From NCBI RefSeq assembly GCF_013364155.1, contig NZ_CP054916.1:4523001-4587000 (forward strand): a stretch of DNA of 64,000 bases, in the 5' to 3' direction. A program made the translations under genes and the position numbers. This DNA is from Streptomyces sp. NA02950 (GTDB lineage Bacteria; Actinomycetota; Actinomycetes; Streptomycetales; Streptomycetaceae). This document shows positions 61,564-64,000 of the stretch, in pieces; the first letter of the stretch is position 1, and each line of letters begins with the position of its first letter. The notes under the pieces are model-generated. The model did not search any database. It worked only from the letters and a program-made list of their open reading frames with translations, and had not been told where the DNA came from.

Positions 61564-62019
61564 TCAGAGGTCGAACTGGGCGGGCGGAATGTCCAGCGCG
61601 AAGCACGCCTCCTTGACGACGGCCCGCTCATTCTCGTCGAAGTGGCCGTCGGCGCCGCCGATGACGATTCCGATCTGCACGACAGCCCATGCCTCGGTGG
61701 GCTTCTTCTTCGCCTTACCGATCTCCTGCATGACGCCGACCTTGCCGAGGGCGAAGTCCGCGGTCAGCTTGTTGACGTTCTCTTCGAAGCGGCGATGCAG
61801 GTCCTCCGGGGGAAAGTTCTGCAGCACGTCGTTGGTGGCGATGAGCTGGGCCACCCGCTGCCGCTCGGACGGGTCGATCGAACCGTCGGCCGCGGCGACC
61901 AGGGCGCACATCGCCATGCTCGCGTCCCGGAACGCCCCGCTCTTGAGTTCGTTCTTCTTCGCCATGAGCTGACCCTGCATCTGCTGGGCCGAGTCCTTGA
62001 ACCGGTCCCACAGTCCCAT
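61564..62019 (-). CDS. terB: TerB-family protein
   Basis: The ATG at 62019 (MGLWDRFKDSAQQMQ...) is chosen because AGGAG lies 6 nt upstream; this gives 151 residues. The TerB helical fold with acidic metal residues is seen in MAMCALVAAADGSIDPSERQRV and GADGHFDENERAVVKEAC. These two pseudo-repeats with AAADGxIDxxE/GADGxFDxxE are the hallmark of TerB. It is upstream of the ArsR gene on the same strand, with its own dyad at 62083, 64 bp before the start. Confidence 0.92.
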   Translation of the reverse strand: MGLWDRFKDSAQQMQGQLMAKKNELKSGAFRDASMAMCALVAAADGSIDPSERQRVAQLIATNDVLQNFPPEDLHRRFEENVNKLTADFALGKVGVMQEIGKAKKKPTEAWAVVQIGIVIGGADGHFDENERAVVKEACFALDIPPAQFDL

Positions 62020-62082
62020 GTCCATCTCCTTCTCGCTGTTGCGTGGCATGTGTTGCGTGTTAGAGGGGCGCAGCTCCCGAAT

Positions 62083-62096
62083 CTACAGGCTTGTAG
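62083..62096. promoter_or_regulatory. ter-region dyad 3 (CTACAGGCTTGTAG)
   Basis: CTACA-GGCT-TGTAG lies 64 bp before terB and 200 bp before the divergent DUF21/CBS gene, so it might also act on the latter. Confidence 0.65.
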
Positions 62097-62297
62097 AATC
62101 CTACGCGTGGTGGTGGTCAAGATTCCGTGGGGGCTAGGCCGGACGGACGCGCGGCGGGGGGTTACGCTCACCCCTCAAGAACGTGGCTTGGAAGAGGAGT
62201 GCTCTTTGTCCGGCAGTACGACGGACTCCCCGGGGCATAGTCCCCGACCATCCCGCCCGCTCGCTGTTGACTGCGGCACTCGGCGAGGTGGTGTTCG

Positions 62298-63662
62298 ATG
62301 AATGCCGCACTCAGTCTGCTGGCCGTTCTGGTCCTGACCGCTGGCACGGGCTACTTCGTGGCCCAGGAGTTCGCCTACGTGGCCGCTGACCGGCTGGCCC
62401 TCACCCGCGAGGCGGAAGCCGGTGACAAACGAGCCGCGCGTGCTCTGCAGGTGCTGGAGCGCCTCTCCTTCATGCTCTCCGGGGCCCAGCTCGGCATCAC
62501 GGTCACCGGGCTGGTCGTCGGTTTCCTCGCCGAGCCCTCCGTCTCCGCACTGCTCGAACCGCTGCTGATCGGGATGGGAATTTCCGAGGGCGTCGTCGAT
62601 GCTGTCTCGGTGGCTCTCGGCTTCGTTGTGGCCATGGTGCTCCAGATGGTTGTGGGCGAGCTGGCGCCGAAGAACCTGGCGCTCGCTGTCCCGGAAAGAC
62701 TGGCCAAGTCCTTGGCTTCCTCCACCCTGGTCTACTTGAAGATCGTGGGGCCAGTGGTGCGGGTCTTCGACGGTGTCGCGGCCAAGATGCTGCGTGGCGT
62801 CGGCATCGAGCCGGTGGAGGAGCTTCACCACGGCGCGACGCTGGAGGAGCTCGGCCACCTCGTCAGCGCCTCCCATCAGGGCGGTCACCTGCCATCCGAC
62901 ACCGCCGAGCTGCTCGATCACGCGATGGAGTTCTCCGACCGCACCCTGGACGAGGTCATGGTGCCGCGTGTGGACGTGACGTTCGTACGGGCCGAATCCG
63001 CGGCATCCGAGGCTGTCGAACTGATCGCCCGTTACGGCCACTCGAACTACCCCGTCCTCGGGGAGCGCCTGGACGACATCGTGGGCGTCGTGGGTGTACG
63101 GGAATTGATGCGGCTGGCTGCCACCCGGATCGAATGCGCCACCACCGCCGAACTGGCCCGCCAACCGCTCCTGCTGCCGGCCACCCTGGCGCTGCCCCAG
63201 GCCGTCGAGCAGATGCGCGCGCAAGATGAGGAGTTCGCCCTTGTCCTGGACGAGTACGGCGGCCTGGCAGGAATCGTCACCTTCGAGGACATCGCCGAGG
63301 AGCTGATCGGCGATATCGCCGACGAATCCGACCGCGTCGTCGAAATTGCCGTCGCCGACGGTGCGGGCTGGCTGGTGAACGCCGGTTGTCGAACGGACGA
63401 GGTCGAGAAGGCCACCGGCATTGGGCTCCCTGAGGGCGAGGTTTACGCCACCGTCGCCGGACTGGTCGTCGACCGTCTCGGCCGCTTCCCCGCCATCGGT
63501 GACCGCTTGACCCTCGATCTGCCCCACGGAGACGCAGTGGTAATCGAGGTCAGGTCCCTCGACCGGCATGTGCCCGAACGGGTCCGGATGGAGCGCCTGA
63601 CCGGCGACGGCACGGCCGCCATGACCACCACGACGGGTGAGCACGAGGACGGACACGCATGA
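62298..63662 (+). CDS. DUF21/CBS/CorC-HlyC membrane protein 1 (CNNM type)
   Basis: The product has 454 residues. The DUF21 membrane domain (about 1-190) has AGTGYFVAQEFAYVAADRLAL, LSFMLSGAQLGITVTGLVVG and VGELAPKNLALAVPERLAK. Paired CBS domains follow (EFSDRTLDEVMVPRVDVTFV ... EEFALVLDEYGGLAGIVTFED), then the CorC-HlyC domain (DLPHGDAVVIEVRSLDR). CNNM/CorC proteins handle Mg2+ or Co2+ efflux and bind ATP at the CBS pair. It overlaps the next paralogue (ATGA), and such tandem pairs may form heterodimers. Confidence 0.9.
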   Translation: MNAALSLLAVLVLTAGTGYFVAQEFAYVAADRLALTREAEAGDKRAARALQVLERLSFMLSGAQLGITVTGLVVGFLAEPSVSALLEPLLIGMGISEGVVDAVSVALGFVVAMVLQMVVGELAPKNLALAVPERLAKSLASSTLVYLKIVGPVVRVFDGVAAKMLRGVGIEPVEELHHGATLEELGHLVSASHQGGHLPSDTAELLDHAMEFSDRTLDEVMVPRVDVTFVRAESAASEAVELIARYGHSNYPVLGERLDDIVGVVGVRELMRLAATRIECATTAELARQPLLLPATLALPQAVEQMRAQDEEFALVLDEYGGLAGIVTFEDIAEELIGDIADESDRVVEIAVADGAGWLVNAGCRTDEVEKATGIGLPEGEVYATVAGLVVDRLGRFPAIGDRLTLDLPHGDAVVIEVRSLDRHVPERVRMERLTGDGTAAMTTTTGEHEDGHA

Positions 63663-64000
63663 GTCTCCCGGTAGCCCTCTTCATCACCGTTCTGCTGCTC
63701 ATCGGCAGTGGATTCTTCGTCGCAGCCGAGTTCGCACTCGTTGCTGCCAAGCATCACCGCATCGACCAGGCCGCAGCGCAAGGCCGGCGCGGCGCCCGCG
63801 CTGCGCTCGCCGGAATGCGTGAGCTGTCGATGATGCTGGCCGGCGCCCAGCTCGGCATCACCGTCTGCACCCTGGGTCTGGGCAGCATCTCCGAACCGGC
63901 CATCTCCCACCAGATCGACCCGATACTGCACGAAGTGGGCCTTCCCAGCGGACTCAGCTACGCCATCGGCTTCGCCGTCGCGCTGGTCGTCGTGGTCTTT
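63659..64000 (+). CDS. DUF21/CBS membrane protein 2 (CNNM type), partial
   Basis: The window ends after 114 codons. The visible part (MSLPVALFITVLLLIGSGFF, VAAEFALVAAKHHRID, LSMMLAGAQLGITVCTLGLGSISEPA) is the start of a DUF21 domain, parallel to the upstream gene. The ATG overlaps the preceding stop. The rest of the gene, presumably CBS and CorC domains, lies outside the window. Confidence 0.88.
   Translation, partial: MSLPVALFITVLLLIGSGFFVAAEFALVAAKHHRIDQAAAQGRRGARAALAGMRELSMMLAGAQLGITVCTLGLGSISEPAISHQIDPILHEVGLPSGLSYAIGFAVALVVVVF

Overview
The window is high-GC actinobacterial DNA. Third-position GC bias, GTG starts, A/GTGA-coupled genes, a bacterial proteasome activator, a mycothiol-type enzyme family and the gene order all point to Streptomyces. 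From memory, the order bkd operon - response regulator - two Ser/Thr kinases - moeA/mobA-like genes - second bkd operon - Lrp regulator - paa genes resembles the conserved chromosomal core of S. coelicolor. The species cannot be fixed from the sequence alone.

Layout. 1-10.6 kb: two lipoproteins, a membrane-anchored HTH protein, a thioredoxin/NHL protein, an XRE regulator with TTA codons and two small divergent genes, a nitrilase-family hydrolase, a DinB-type protein, and an MFS/GntR pair. 10.6-14.3 kb: first branched-chain 2-oxoacid dehydrogenase operon (E1alpha-E1beta-E2), divergent from an orphan NarL-type response regulator. 15.4-26.1 kb: phosphotransferase, two Ser/Thr kinases, the Bpa proteasome activator, quinone oxidoreductase, a TrkA-type K+ channel, MoeA and MobA homologues. 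26.3-43.4 kb: second bkd operon, Lrp regulator (bkdR), a TetR regulator with 3-hydroxyacyl-CoA dehydrogenase, paaN, an intact and a broken TrmH methyltransferase, an HTTM/DUF5819 pair, paaABCDE and an acyl-CoA dehydrogenase. Three promoters here share a PaaR-like operator (ACCGNNCGNNCGGT) and a second TTRTCCACAGG box. This suggests that the second bkd complex and phenylacetate catabolism are co-regulated.

43.5-47.8 kb: rhodanese, J-domain protein, DUF2252 protein, HxlR regulator and azoreductase. 47.8-54.1 kb: one group II intron on the minus strand, whose domain I is split by two identical 1530-bp IS701-type copies, with an IS630-type element in the 10-bp gap between them. Removing the insertions restores a continuous intron of about 1.98 kb with GTGTG at its 5' end, domain V and a bulged-A domain VI. 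54.1-56.9 kb: a degraded accessory stretch with a NUDIX-like gene, an orphan TniQ gene and gene remnants.

56.9-64 kb: BlaI-type repressor and M56 protease, a Spo0M-like protein, a 73-aa protein, two TerD proteins, an ArsR regulator, a TerB protein, and two DUF21/CBS membrane proteins, the second cut by the window end. Three ter-associated transcription units carry the same CTACA-N4-TGTAG dyad upstream, so they probably form one stress regulon. All functional assignments rest on reading motifs and context by eye; no database search was run.
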